Both the position numbers and the translations under genes were made by a program. A stretch of DNA of 64,000 bases from Pseudomonadota bacterium (GTDB lineage: Bacteria; Pseudomonadota; Alphaproteobacteria; Caulobacterales; Aquidulcibacteraceae), in NCBI GenBank assembly GCA_020161405.1, contig JAIUOD010000001.1:248001-312000 (forward strand), written 5' to 3'. Shown here one piece after another: positions 41,328 through 50,008 of the stretch. Position 1 is the first letter of the stretch. Every line of letters begins with the position of its first letter. Under the pieces are notes generated by a model that had not been told where the DNA came from, did no database searches, and worked only from the letters and a program-made list of their open reading frames with translations.

Positions 41328-41335
41328 AAATTCAT

Positions 41336-41361
41336 ATACGCATTATTTTGGAAAAAGTTAC
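41336..41361 (-). promoter_or_regulatory. Probable SigF-dependent promoter of sigF-nrsF
   Basis: On the minus strand GTAAC (41361-41357) and CGTAT (41340-41336) are separated by 16 bases. The two downstream target promoters have the same boxes with 17 bases between GTAAC and CGTAT. The close similarity suggests that sigF activates its own operon. Confidence 0.6.
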
Positions 41362-41383
41362 AATAAAAATGTTTTTTGGATTT

Positions 41384-41409
41384 GTAACCAAAATTAACTT
41401 TGCTTCGTA
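41384..41409 (+). promoter_or_regulatory. SigF-dependent promoter of the first bufferin-like gene
   Basis: GTAACC (41384-41389), 16 bases, CGTA (41406-41409). The same boxes and spacing recur at 41800-41825 before the second gene. This resembles the Caulobacter SigF promoter type. The start codon is 45 bases downstream. Confidence 0.75.
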
Positions 41410-41454
41410 TCCTTTAATAGCGGTTCATATCAACTGCCCATCAAGGAGAGAATA

Positions 41455-41730
41455 ATGTCAAATAAAACCCCAATCATTGCAACAGCTGCTGTTTTTGCAT
41501 TTGTTGCAGGCGCATCAATTGTTGCGCAGGTTTCACGCGCCGATGAAATGAAAATGGAAAACACACCTAAATTGGAAAAATGCTATGGCGTTTCTAAAGC
41601 TGGCAAAAATGATTGTGCATCAAACGGTCATTCATGCGCAGGTATGGCAAAGAAAAATGGCGATGCAAAAGAATTTGTAGATTTGCCACAAGGCACATGT
41701 ATGAAACTTGTAAAAGGTAAACTTATGTAG
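41455..41730 (+). CDS. Bufferin-like DUF2282 precursor peptide (orphan copy)
   Basis: 91 residues: a Sec signal-like N-terminus ([27 protein letters not shown]) then a short mature part with four conserved cysteines in [23 protein letters not shown] and QGTC. This is the BufA/DUF2282 pattern of copper-sequestering ribosomal peptides modified by a DUF692 enzyme. It is 60 to 70 percent similar to the second copy at 41870, but has its own SigF promoter and its own terminator and so is transcribed apart from the maturation genes. Confidence 0.85.
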   Translation: MSNKTPIIATAAVFAFVAGASIVAQVSRADEMKMENTPKLEKCYGVSKAGKNDCASNGHSCAGMAKKNGDAKEFVDLPQGTCMKLVKGKLM

Positions 41731-41737
41731 CCATCCT

Positions 41738-41774
41738 AATAAGAAGCAGGCCATTTAATGACCTGCTTCTTATT
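41738..41774 (+). terminator. Terminator after the first bufferin-like gene
   Basis: AATAAGAAGCAGG (41738-41750) pairs perfectly over 13 bp with CCTGCTTCTTATT (41762-41774), followed by TTAG. The T-tract is partly within the stem. Confidence 0.8.
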
Positions 41775-41799
41775 TTAGTGAAAAAAATTGAATTATGTT

Positions 41800-41825
41800 G
41801 TAACCTTTTTCCATTCTATATCGTA
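41800..41825 (+). promoter_or_regulatory. SigF-dependent promoter of the bufferin operon
   Basis: GTAACC (41800-41805), 16 bases, CGTA (41822-41825), the same boxes and spacing as at 41384-41409. It lies 45 bases before the start codon of the second precursor, again the same distance as for the first gene. Confidence 0.78.
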
Positions 41826-41869
41826 TCAGTTTATGGTGATGGACACACACCCTTTCAAGGAGATTTAAG

Positions 41870-42148
41870 ATGAATAATAAAACCCCAATTATTGCTACTG
41901 CTGCTGTTTTTGCTTTTGTTGCTGGTGCATCAATTGTTGCGCAAAATTCAAACGCTGGCGAAATGATGATGTCTGGCAAAGGCAAAATGGAAAAATGTGC
42001 CGGTGTTGTTAAAGCTGGCAAAAATGATTGTGCAGCAAATGGTCATTCATGCGCAGGTATGGCAAAACGTGATGGCGATGCCAAAGAATGGGTAAGCGTT
42101 CCTGCTGGCACTTGTGCTAAATTGGTAAATGGCAAAGTTGTTGGTTAA
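41870..42148 (+). CDS. bufA: Bufferin-like DUF2282 precursor peptide (operon copy)
   Basis: 92 residues, signal-like N-terminus almost identical to the first copy, then [23 protein letters not shown] and AGTC with the four cysteines. Expected to be modified at cysteines by the DUF692 enzyme encoded next, then exported to the periplasm to bind copper. First gene of a four-gene SigF operon with the two maturation genes and a DoxX protein. Confidence 0.88.
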   Translation: MNNKTPIIATAAVFAFVAGASIVAQNSNAGEMMMSGKGKMEKCAGVVKAGKNDCAANGHSCAGMAKRDGDAKEWVSVPAGTCAKLVNGKVVG

Positions 42149-42171
42149 TTAGTTTGAAGGCGGGCAAAGAA

Positions 42172-43005
42172 ATGCAAAAATGCGGCATTAACCCCAAGCC
42201 TAAGCATTTCGATGCCCTGCTTTCTCAAACTGCCGCAGTTGGTTTTTTAGAATTTCATACTGAAAACCTTTTTGCCAAAGGATCGGCCTATCAAAAGATT
42301 TTGAAACTTCGTGAAAAATATGAATTTTCACTTCACTCGATTGGCCTTTCTTTGGGCAGTGCCGATGGTTTAGATGGTGCGCATTTGGAAAAAATCGCAA
42401 ATGAGGTCACACAATTTGCACCAATTTTAGTATCGGAACATCTTAGCTTTTCAGGATTTGGCGGTGCATTTACCCCCGATTTATTGCCCGTACCATTGAA
42501 TGAAGAAAGTTTTTCGGTGTTTTGCAAGAACATTGAAACTTTTCAAAATAAAATCAAACGCCAAATTTTAATTGAAAACCCATCGGTCTATTTTGCACCA
42601 AATGGGGAAACTTATGATTTGGCGGATTTTATGAATGGGCTTTGTGAAAAAACTGGCTGTGGCATTCTTTTGGATGTCAATAATCTTGAAGTTTGCCGTC
42701 AAAATATTGGCACCGAACCATGTAATATTATTGATGCTTTAAATACCAAATTTGTAAAACAAATTCATCTTGCAGGTTATAAGGTTCAAACCCGCAATGA
42801 TGGAAAGGAAATCTTCCTTGATAATCATGGTGATTTTGTTTTCCCCAAAGTTTGGGAACTTTATGAAAATGCAATTGCCAAATTTGGCGATATGCCCACT
42901 CTTTTAGAATGGGATAATGAAGTTCCAGATTTGCCAATCCTTCTTCAAGAAGCAAATCGCGCAAATGAACTTAAACAAAAGGTTTTAAATCATGAATATG
43001 CTTAA
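42172..43005 (+). CDS. bufB: DUF692 multinuclear iron oxidase (BufB-type maturase)
   Basis: 277 residues of the MNIO/DUF692 TIM-barrel family, which convert peptide cysteines to thiooxazole or oxazolone-type groups using a two- or three-iron centre. Probable metal ligands are seen in LHSIGLSLGS, VSEHLSFS, LIENPSVY, LLDVNNLEV, QIHLAGY, DNHGDFV and LLEWDNE. The ATG at 42172 is preferred to one six codons upstream, as GGCGGG lies before it. It overlaps the BufC gene by 14 bases. Confidence 0.9.
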   Translation: MQKCGINPKPKHFDALLSQTAAVGFLEFHTENLFAKGSAYQKILKLREKYEFSLHSIGLSLGSADGLDGAHLEKIANEVTQFAPILVSEHLSFSGFGGAFTPDLLPVPLNEESFSVFCKNIETFQNKIKRQILIENPSVYFAPNGETYDLADFMNGLCEKTGCGILLDVNNLEVCRQNIGTEPCNIIDALNTKFVKQIHLAGYKVQTRNDGKEIFLDNHGDFVFPKVWELYENAIAKFGDMPTLLEWDNEVPDLPILLQEANRANELKQKVLNHEYA

Positions 43006-43741
43006 AACCTATGAAGCGGCGTTTTTGCGCGCAATATATGAAAAAGGTGATTTTTCGAAGTTTTTGACAAGTCCAGATTATGCACCAAATTTTGATATTT
43101 ACATCAATAATTGCTTTTTGGGTTTGGCTGAAAATTTACAAGGGAAATTTCCAATTTGTGAAATGATTTTGGGCAAAGCATTTTTTGAAAATGCTGCGCA
43201 AAAATATATTGCACAAAATCCGCAAAAATTTGGCGAAAATAATAGTTTTGGGGATGAATTTCCCCAATTCATTGGTCAAATCGGTAATGAATTTGATATT
43301 CAATATATTGGCGAAATTGCCCAAATTGAATGGCAAAGATTTAATGCCGAAATTGCGCCATTTGAAAATACTATTGATTTTACGATTATCGCCAATTCTT
43401 TTGCAAATGGCGATAATTCAAAAATTAAATTGCGCCAATGTGTAAGTATTTTAGGCACAAAATATAATGCTTTTGATATTTATGTTGCGCATTTGAATGA
43501 TGAAGTCGATGAATGCACCATTATTGAGACCCCACAAAATATAATGATTTGGGTGGATGAAGATTTTAACCCCCAATTCAAAACCGTCACACCTTTTGCC
43601 AAAGAACTAATAAATCAAATGAATGAAATGGGCGAAATAACAATTGCCCTTTCAAATTCTTTATCAAAAATCGAAAATCAAGATGCTGCACAAAGTGAGT
43701 TTATAGAGCTTTGCAATCTTGGAATTTTCACCATCAATTAG
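42992..43741 (+). CDS. bufC: DUF2063-type partner of the maturase (BufC-type)
   Basis: 249 residues. The N-terminal DUF2063 helical domain begins LKTYEAAFLRAIYEKG and includes YINNCFLGLAENLQGKFPICEMILGKAFFENAAQKYIAQNP; the C-terminal half is a beta-rich domain. In bufferin and methanobactin-like pathways this protein pairs with the DUF692 enzyme to hold the peptide substrate. Overlap with bufB supports a complex. Confidence 0.87.
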   Translation: MNMLKTYEAAFLRAIYEKGDFSKFLTSPDYAPNFDIYINNCFLGLAENLQGKFPICEMILGKAFFENAAQKYIAQNPQKFGENNSFGDEFPQFIGQIGNEFDIQYIGEIAQIEWQRFNAEIAPFENTIDFTIIANSFANGDNSKIKLRQCVSILGTKYNAFDIYVAHLNDEVDECTIIETPQNIMIWVDEDFNPQFKTVTPFAKELINQMNEMGEITIALSNSLSKIENQDAAQSEFIELCNLGIFTIN

Positions 43742-43751
43742 GAAAATTAAA

Positions 43752-44159
43752 ATGTTATTGCAAAAAATTGCCCCATTGCAAAAATGGGCAAAGGATATTT
43801 TATTGCTTATTATCAGGCTTTGGATTGCCAATATTTTTGTTCGCTCTGGCCTTTTGAAACTTGCGCCATGGGATGCAACAATTTCACTTTTCGAAAATGA
43901 ATATCACCTTCCAATTTTATCCCCTGCCATTGCCGCAATATTGGCAACAATTGCCGAAATCGCGGGTGGAAGCCTTGTTCTACTTGGATTACTAACCCCA
44001 ATTGGTGCATTCATTCTTTTTGGAATCACTCTTACGATTGAGCTTTTTGTCTATCCCGGAACAACAGATCATTATCATTGGATGATGCTTTTGGCCGTTC
44101 TGATAATTTTTGGTGCAGGAAGATTTTCGGCGGATAGTTTTATATTTAAGAAAAAATAA
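43752..44159 (+). CDS. DoxX-family membrane protein (BufD-type)
   Basis: 135 residues with four membrane helices. LRLWIANIFVRSGLLKLAPWDATISLF near the start and IAEIAGGSLVLLGLLTPIGAFIL are typical of DoxX proteins, which commonly end bufferin operons. Role unknown, perhaps in redox or metal handling at the membrane. Start at ATG 43752 with TAGGAAA, 10 bases after bufC. Confidence 0.85.
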   Translation: MLLQKIAPLQKWAKDILLLIIRLWIANIFVRSGLLKLAPWDATISLFENEYHLPILSPAIAAILATIAEIAGGSLVLLGLLTPIGAFILFGITLTIELFVYPGTTDHYHWMMLLAVLIIFGAGRFSADSFIFKKK

Positions 44160-44173
44160 GGGGCGTTTGCCCC
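44160..44173. terminator. Short hairpin between bufferin operon and gshB
   Basis: GGGGC (44160-44164) pairs with GCCCC (44169-44173), loop GTTT, in the 17-base gap between convergent genes. Weak T-tracts. Confidence 0.5.
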
Positions 44174-44176
44174 CTA

Positions 44177-45127
44177 TTATCCAACCCGCGCTTCAACCGC
44201 ATCCCAATATTTTTCCATCAGGTTTATGCCACTGAAACTTAAATAGGCACGAACCCCTGTTGGCGAAGTTACATTAATTTCGGTCAAGCGCCCAGCGATT
44301 ACGTCAATACCAACGAAAATAAGATTACGCTCTTTCAATGTCGGCCCAATTGCGCGACAGATTGCAAGGTCAGCCTCTGACAATTCGGTTGCTTCTGCTG
44401 AACCACCCGCCGCAAGGTTAGAGCGAATATCGTTTCCCTTTGGAATGCGATTAATAACGCCAACAGGTTCGCCATCGATTAAGAAGATGCGTTTATCACC
44501 CGCAAAAACTTCTTTTACAAAAGCCTGCACCATTAATGGCTCATTGCTTGCGCTAAAGAATAAATCCAAAAGCGCGCCCAAATTGCCATCATCGGGCTTA
44601 ATACGAAAAACTGCCGCGCCAGCATTGCCAAATAAAGGCTTTATAACAATATCACCATGTTTTTCGCGGAAATTTTTAATGGCTGTTTTATTGCTTGTTA
44701 CCAAAGTTGGCGGCATTAATTCAGGGAATAATAATGGCGCGATTTTTTCAGGGCTATTGATAACCCAAAACGGATCATTCACCACCAAAGTTTGCTTTGA
44801 AACCAAATCAAGCATATGCGCCGCAGATATATAATTCATATCAAATGGCGGGTCTTGGCGCATAAAAATAACGTCCAAATCATCGGCAAGATTTAGTAAT
44901 TTTTCATCGCCTAATTGGTAATGATTACCCTGTTCACGCTTTACCTTTAATGGTTTGGCATAGGCAAAAACCTTGCCTTCTTCGTAAAAAACATGATGCG
45001 GCTGAAAAATCCATAATTCATGCCCACGTTCTTGCCCCGTTTCCGCCATTGCGAATGACGTGTCGCCTGCAATATTGATATTTTCAATCGGATCCATTTG
45101 CAAAGCAACGCGCAATTTTTTAGTCAT
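44177..45127 (-). CDS. gshB: Glutathione synthetase
   Basis: Joins gamma-glutamylcysteine and glycine using ATP. 316 residues, the usual length. N-terminal domain VALQMDPIENINIAGDTSFAMAETGQERGHELW, conserved FMRQDPPFDMNYI, ATP-grasp region IVIKPLFGNAGAAVFRI, and NRIPKGNDIRSNLAAGGSAEATELS with FVGIDVIAGRLTEINVTSPTGVR near the end. The glutathione it makes also serves the glyoxalase at 3432. Start at 45127 with AAGGAA upstream. Confidence 0.95.
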   Translation of the reverse strand: MTKKLRVALQMDPIENINIAGDTSFAMAETGQERGHELWIFQPHHVFYEEGKVFAYAKPLKVKREQGNHYQLGDEKLLNLADDLDVIFMRQDPPFDMNYISAAHMLDLVSKQTLVVNDPFWVINSPEKIAPLLFPELMPPTLVTSNKTAIKNFREKHGDIVIKPLFGNAGAAVFRIKPDDGNLGALLDLFFSASNEPLMVQAFVKEVFAGDKRIFLIDGEPVGVINRIPKGNDIRSNLAAGGSAEATELSEADLAICRAIGPTLKERNLIFVGIDVIAGRLTEINVTSPTGVRAYLSFSGINLMEKYWDAVEARVG

Positions 45128-45264
45128 TTCAAATTCCTTTGGCCTTTATTTAGTGCCGCAGTTAAGCGCATTCAATTACTATATTTATTAAAACTGCTGT
45201 TTGTCGCTTTTATACAATAAAATTCATGCCCAAAACTTTATGCTTGTATTTTTTGGAGAGTGAA

Positions 45265-45651
45265 ATGAAATTCAAATATACTATATTTTATGTTGATGAT
45301 GTCGCCGCAAGCCTTAAATTTTATAACCAAGCATTCAATATAAAGACAAAAATGATACATGGTGAAAATGATTATGGTGAACTTGAAACAGGTGATTGTT
45401 CATTATCATTTTGCAGCAAGAATTTGATGAAAAATATTGGCAAAGAAACCCAAAACCCAAATTCTAAGTCACCAGTTTTTGAAATTGCCCTTGAAACCAA
45501 TGATGTAAGTTCTGCCTATGAACACGCTATAAAAAATGGCGCAAAACCAATTAGTGCACCAGAACATATGCCATGGGGGCAAGATGTGGCCTATGTTGCC
45601 GACTTAAATGATTATTTGGTCGAAATCTGTAGCCCAATATATCAAAATTAA
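45265..45651 (+). CDS. VOC-family (glyoxalase/bleomycin-resistance-like) protein
   Basis: 128 residues with paired beta-alpha-beta modules: KYTIFYVDDVAASLKFYNQAFN and SPVFEIALETNDVSSAYEHAIKNGA...WGQDVAYVADLNDYLVEICSP. Substrate unknown. The ATG at 45265 is preceded by GGAGAG. Its end overlaps the convergent AraC-type gene by four bases. Confidence 0.8.
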   Translation: MKFKYTIFYVDDVAASLKFYNQAFNIKTKMIHGENDYGELETGDCSLSFCSKNLMKNIGKETQNPNSKSPVFEIALETNDVSSAYEHAIKNGAKPISAPEHMPWGQDVAYVADLNDYLVEICSPIYQN

Positions 45652-46286
45652 AAATAAGCAGGCGCGCAAAGCATTTTATAAAAATCATTATCTTGGGCGA
45701 TTTGTAATGGCGTTTTATTAAACCATCTTTTCATTTCGCGGTTGAGATGTGATTGGTCGCTATAGCCATAATCATATGCTGTTTCAGTTAAATCAGGCGA
45801 CAAATAAAGTGACTTTGCGCTTTTGCGCGCCCTTGCCAATTGCTGCCAGAAAATCGGCGTTTTGCCAGTTTTTCTTAAAACTTCACGCTGCATGGTTCGC
45901 ACAGATACACCCAAATTTTTTGCGCAAGTTTCGATTTTTAAATTTCCCTGCCCCAAAAAATGCAAGGCTTCATTTATATTTTCATCAATCCTTGCAATTT
46001 CATTGATATTATCAGCCATATTATCAATTTTGATTTTATCACCTAAAAACAATTTTCGCATGGAATTATAATCAATAATTGCCGCAGGATTTAAACGAAA
46101 ACCCAATAGAAAAACGTCCGCATCAATTGTTATTTCATCAGTAGAATTTGCAATTTCATAAATATGAAAACTTTCGCCATTATCTTTGGAAATTGAAAAT
46201 ATTATATCGCGGCAACCATCAGGGGCAATTTCAACCAATTGGCTTTCACTTGAAATAAATTCCCATTTTTTACAAATAAGCGCCAT
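45648..46286 (-). CDS. AraC-family transcriptional regulator
   Basis: 212 residues. The N-terminal domain (WEFISSESQLVEIAPDGCRDIIFSI) is of the DUF6597 sort. The C-terminal AraC helix-turn-helix pair (IETCAKNLGVSVRTMQREVLRKTGKTPIFWQQLARARKSAKSL...LTETAYDYGYSDQSHLNREMKRWFNKTPLQI) is complete. Start at 46286, though the frame allows two more codons. It overlaps the upstream metallopeptidase gene's end slightly and may regulate the adjacent VOC gene. Confidence 0.85.
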   Translation of the reverse strand: MALICKKWEFISSESQLVEIAPDGCRDIIFSISKDNGESFHIYEIANSTDEITIDADVFLLGFRLNPAAIIDYNSMRKLFLGDKIKIDNMADNINEIARIDENINEALHFLGQGNLKIETCAKNLGVSVRTMQREVLRKTGKTPIFWQQLARARKSAKSLYLSPDLTETAYDYGYSDQSHLNREMKRWFNKTPLQIAQDNDFYKMLCAPAYF

Positions 46287-46288
46287 TA

Positions 46289-47041
46289 TCAAAGCCCCAC
46301 ACGATGCAGCATAAGGCCATTTTTCTTAAGCCAGTTTTTGTGAATGCTATGATTTGGCATAAGGCGTTCAACCTCTTTCCAAAATTTGGGGCTGTGATTC
46401 ATTTCTTTTATATGCGCAAGTTCATGCGCGATTACATAATGAAACACATCGGGCGGCGCCATTACAAGTCTAAAACTAAGCGAAATTATCCCATCATGCG
46501 TGCAAGAACCCCACCGTGATTTAGTATCGGTAATTTTCAATTTCGTCGGCGGCTTTTCAAGTTTTGGCTCAAGAATTTTCAAATGCGTAAGCGCTGCCTC
46601 ATGCGCAAATTTTTTAAGCGCAGATTTGGTTTTCTCTTGAAAGTTTTCAGGTTTTGAACCCACATGTAAAATTTGAATTTCTTCATTTCTTACCAATGAA
46701 ATAGGGCTTCGGGGTGGGGCGATTTTTAAAATTGTTTTGCGCCCAAAGATTGGAATATCACCATCAATTTCAATTTTTATATCAGCTCTATGTTTGGATT
46801 TTTGCGCCAAAATCCAACCCCTTGCACCTTGCGCAAAACTTAGGGCAGCTTTTAGGCTTTGGCGCTGTGGCATTGTAACAATTACCGAATTACCATCCCT
46901 TGAAAGGCGCATACGAAAATTGCGCGATTGCACCATTTTCTTAAAATGCACAAGAATTTGCGTGCCATCATCAAGATTAATACTTGAAGGATTAGTAACA
47001 GTTTCTTTTGGAAAAAGGCGCGATAACATTGACACAAACAT
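46289..47041 (-). CDS. YgjP-like (DUF45) zinc metallopeptidase
   Basis: 250 residues. The C-terminal zinc site HELAHIKEMNHSPKFW has HExxH with a third His eleven residues on; preceding KSRWGSCTHDGIISLSFRL is the family's conserved block. N-terminal half is beta-rich (RNFRMRLSRDGNSVIVTMPQ). Members are also called SprT-like or M48-like and their cellular substrates are not established. Start uncertain between codons 1 and 5. Confidence 0.85.
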   Translation of the reverse strand: MFVSMLSRLFPKETVTNPSSINLDDGTQILVHFKKMVQSRNFRMRLSRDGNSVIVTMPQRQSLKAALSFAQGARGWILAQKSKHRADIKIEIDGDIPIFGRKTILKIAPPRSPISLVRNEEIQILHVGSKPENFQEKTKSALKKFAHEAALTHLKILEPKLEKPPTKLKITDTKSRWGSCTHDGIISLSFRLVMAPPDVFHYVIAHELAHIKEMNHSPKFWKEVERLMPNHSIHKNWLKKNGLMLHRVGL

Positions 47042-47102
47042 ATTATGATTGTTTGAAATAGTGCGGTCAATAAATAATTCTGCTACAAATCAAAACAGGG
47101 CA

Positions 47103-47143
47103 TTGACGTTACAATAAAACTATATAATTTGTTATAACAAATT
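47103..47143 (+). promoter_or_regulatory. Promoter and 18-bp palindromic operator before the aminotransferase
   Basis: A perfect palindrome AATTTGTTATAACAAATT lies at 47126-47143. A TATAAT hexamer (47123-47128) overlaps its left arm, and TTGACG lies at 47103-47108. A bound regulator would cover the -10 region. No divergent regulator gene is adjacent, so its identity is open. Confidence 0.6.
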
Positions 47144-47163
47144 TCAAAACTATCGGGGTTGAT

Positions 47164-48549
47164 ATGAACAAACCAATTCGCAATTACGACAAAGCAGATT
47201 TACAACGCAAAGATTTGGCGCATCACTTACCTGCACAGGCTGATTATGGTCATATTCGCGATATTGGTGGTTCAAAAATCATTACACGCGCTGATGGCTG
47301 CTCATTCTGGGATATTGATGGCAAAGAATATCTTGATGGTATGGCGGGGCTTTGGTGCGTTGGTGTTGGTTATGGTCGCACCGAACTTGCCGATGTTGCC
47401 CATGATCAAATGCTTGAATTGCCTTATTATAATTCGTTCTTTAAAACTGCGAATGTTCCAACGATTGAACTTGCGACTAAAATTGCATCGCTAACTGGTG
47501 GTAAACTTCAGCATGTATTTTTCAATTCTTCAGGCTCTGAAGCGGTTGATACAATGTTCCGCATGGTTCGCTATTATTGGAAAATTATGGGCAAGCCGGA
47601 GCGTAATATTTTCATCGCCCGCACCAATGGCTATCATGGTTCAACCACTTTAGGCGCAAGCTTGGGCGGCATGAGCGCAATGCACAATATTTGCGACGCA
47701 CCAGTTGCAGGTATCGAACATATTATGCAGCCATATAAATTCAATCTTGGCTTTGATGAAAGCGAAGAAGCATTCTGCAATCGCGCAGTGCAAGAATTAG
47801 AAGATAAAATCAATGCAATTGGCGCCGAAAAAGTCGCCGCCTTTGTTGCCGAACCAATCCAAGGCGCAGGCGGCGTTATCATCCCGCCAAATGGCTATTG
47901 GAAGAAAATAGAGGCAGTATGCAAAAAACACGGCATTCTTTTGGTTTGCGATGAAGTTATTTGCGGTTATGGGCGCACTGGTGAATGGTTTGGTCACCAA
48001 TCTTATGGCGTGACCCCTGATATTATCACCACCGCAAAACAATTATCATCGGGCTATATGCCAATTTCGGCAACAGTGGTTTCAAGTGATATTGTTGAAG
48101 TATTGCGTGAAAAAGGCGGTGATTTTGTTCATGGCTATACTTATTCAGGCCACCCCGTTGCCGCCGCCGTTGCCCTTCGCAATCTTGAAATTATTGAGCA
48201 TGAGAATTTGGTTTCAAAAATCAAAAATGAAACAGGCCCATATTTGGCGCAGGCATTAAAACGCCTTGATGGTCATGATTTAGTTGGCGAAGCGCGTTCT
48301 TACGGACTTCTTGGTGCGGTTGAAATCGTAAGCGAAAAAGACACAAACAAACGCTTTGGCGGCAAAGAAGGCAAAGCCGGCCCAATCGTTCGCGACACCT
48401 GCATCAAAAACGGCCTTATGGTTCGCGGCATCCGCGACAGCATAGTTATGTGCCCACCAATGATTATTGAGAAATCACAGATTGATTTTATGGTCGATAC
48501 GATTGAGAAGTCATTGAACGAAGCGAAGGATGAATTGGCGAAGATTTAA
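47164..48549 (+). CDS. Class III aminotransferase (putrescine/omega-amino acid:pyruvate type)
   Basis: PLP-dependent enzyme of 461 residues moving the terminal amino group of a polyamine or omega-amino acid to pyruvate. HHLPAQADYGHIRDIGGSKII, DGMAGLWCVGVGYGR, the phosphate-binding FFNSSGSEAVDT, LVCDEVICGYGRTGEWFG with the PLP aspartate, and the Schiff-base Lys in TTAKQLSSGYMPI are all present. The closest relatives by these motifs are SpuC-like putrescine-pyruvate and beta-alanine-pyruvate aminotransferases. The palindrome upstream suggests substrate-controlled expression. Confidence 0.9.
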   Translation: MNKPIRNYDKADLQRKDLAHHLPAQADYGHIRDIGGSKIITRADGCSFWDIDGKEYLDGMAGLWCVGVGYGRTELADVAHDQMLELPYYNSFFKTANVPTIELATKIASLTGGKLQHVFFNSSGSEAVDTMFRMVRYYWKIMGKPERNIFIARTNGYHGSTTLGASLGGMSAMHNICDAPVAGIEHIMQPYKFNLGFDESEEAFCNRAVQELEDKINAIGAEKVAAFVAEPIQGAGGVIIPPNGYWKKIEAVCKKHGILLVCDEVICGYGRTGEWFGHQSYGVTPDIITTAKQLSSGYMPISATVVSSDIVEVLREKGGDFVHGYTYSGHPVAAAVALRNLEIIEHENLVSKIKNETGPYLAQALKRLDGHDLVGEARSYGLLGAVEIVSEKDTNKRFGGKEGKAGPIVRDTCIKNGLMVRGIRDSIVMCPPMIIEKSQIDFMVDTIEKSLNEAKDELAKI

Positions 48550-49802
48550 TTCTTCCCCAAAACCTCACCCGCCAAATAAAGACTGCCGCAAATGATTATT
48601 CGCGCGCCATTGTTTTGCGTGCCGGTTTGGATTGCGGTTTCGATGTTTGCGAAAGTTTGCGCCGAAAGCGCATGTTCAGCCGCTATATTTGCCAAAGCTT
48701 CAGGGCTTTCGCCATTGGGGGACATTTGGATTGGGGCGCAATAGGTGATTGGTTTTAATGGTGCGAAAGCGTCAAAAAAGCCATTTGCATCCTTATTTGC
48801 CAATAGGCCACAGATTAGGATTAATTCGCGTGGGCTTTGTTTTTGCAGGTTTGCGATAAAACCTGCGGCAGCATTTGCGCCATGTGGGTTATGGCAGCCA
48901 TCAAGCCAAAGTTCGCACCCATTTTCTTTTGCCATTTCGCCAAATTTGCCAAAATTAATGTTTTGCATTCGTGCCGACCATTTGGCATTGGCAATGCCAT
49001 TTGCAATTGCGCCTTCATCAACCCCCAAACTAAGCGCCGCCATAATTGCACAGGCCGCATTATCAAATTGATGTACACCCGATAATGAAGGATTTGGTAG
49101 TTCAAAAAATTGTGCATCAGTTTGAAAGCAAAATTTGCCATAAGACATAAAGGCATCAAAATCACGCCCCAAAAATTTTGTGGGGGCATTTAGTTTTTGG
49201 GCTTCATCTTCGATTATTTCAAAAATTCCATCGCGTTGTCGCCCAACAATCACGGGCACGTCTTTGCGCAAAATGCCGCATTTTTCACGCGCAATTTGCC
49301 CCAAATCTTCGCCCAAAAATTCTTTATGATCATAATCAATTGGCGTGATAATCGTAAGGGCTTTGTCATCGATTGCATTAGTTGCATCAAGACGCCCGCC
49401 AAGACCTGTTTCAAGCAATAAATAATCGGCCTTTGTATCTGAAAACGCCAAAAACCCTGCCAAAGTTTCGGCTTCAAAAATAGTTAGCGGGATTTCCGAT
49501 GCTATTTCTTTGACTTTTAATGCATATTGCAAAAGTGCATTTTCACTAATTTGTTCCCCCGCAATCACATACCTTTCGTGAATTGTCACTAAATGCGGGG
49601 ATGTATAGACGTGGCATTTTTTACCCGCGCTTTCCAAAATAGCACGCAAAAATGCAAGGCTTGAACCTTTGCCATTTGTGCCTGCAATATGGATTATTGG
49701 CGGCAAATTAAGCGCGATTTTTGCCAATGCAAATTTCATTCGCTCTAAAGAGAGGTCAATAACGCGCGGGAAGGAATAAAAAATATCAGCCGATGATTGC
49801 AT
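48546..49802 (-). CDS. folC: Folylpolyglutamate/dihydrofolate synthase
   Basis: Adds glutamate to dihydropteroate and folates. 418 residues. ATP-binding HIAGTNGKGSS (about 38-48), YTSPHLVTIHERY, FEAETLAGFLAF, ETGLGGRLDATNAI, IDYDHKEFLGEDLGQIAREKCGI and the C-terminal DGCHNPHGA are all family motifs. In many alphaproteobacteria folC follows accD, as here in the same orientation, but two other genes lie between. Confidence 0.93.
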   Translation of the reverse strand: MQSSADIFYSFPRVIDLSLERMKFALAKIALNLPPIIHIAGTNGKGSSLAFLRAILESAGKKCHVYTSPHLVTIHERYVIAGEQISENALLQYALKVKEIASEIPLTIFEAETLAGFLAFSDTKADYLLLETGLGGRLDATNAIDDKALTIITPIDYDHKEFLGEDLGQIAREKCGILRKDVPVIVGRQRDGIFEIIEDEAQKLNAPTKFLGRDFDAFMSYGKFCFQTDAQFFELPNPSLSGVHQFDNAACAIMAALSLGVDEGAIANGIANAKWSARMQNINFGKFGEMAKENGCELWLDGCHNPHGANAAAGFIANLQKQSPRELILICGLLANKDANGFFDAFAPLKPITYCAPIQMSPNGESPEALANIAAEHALSAQTFANIETAIQTGTQNNGARIIICGSLYLAGEVLGKN

Positions 49803-50008
49803 TTTTAAGGTTTTAATTCCGCTTTAATGTTGTTGCAAGCACACAGTACAAAATTGATTTTTTTATATATTCGGTTTTCCCGAACTAATTACAGTATACC
49901 TATTGCAATAAGGTAAAAGGCATACCAAATCTTGCCTATATTTAAATTTAATGACATTAGGCTTTTCAACGCACAAATGTGTCATAAATCATGCATTAGG
50001 GGGCAGTT

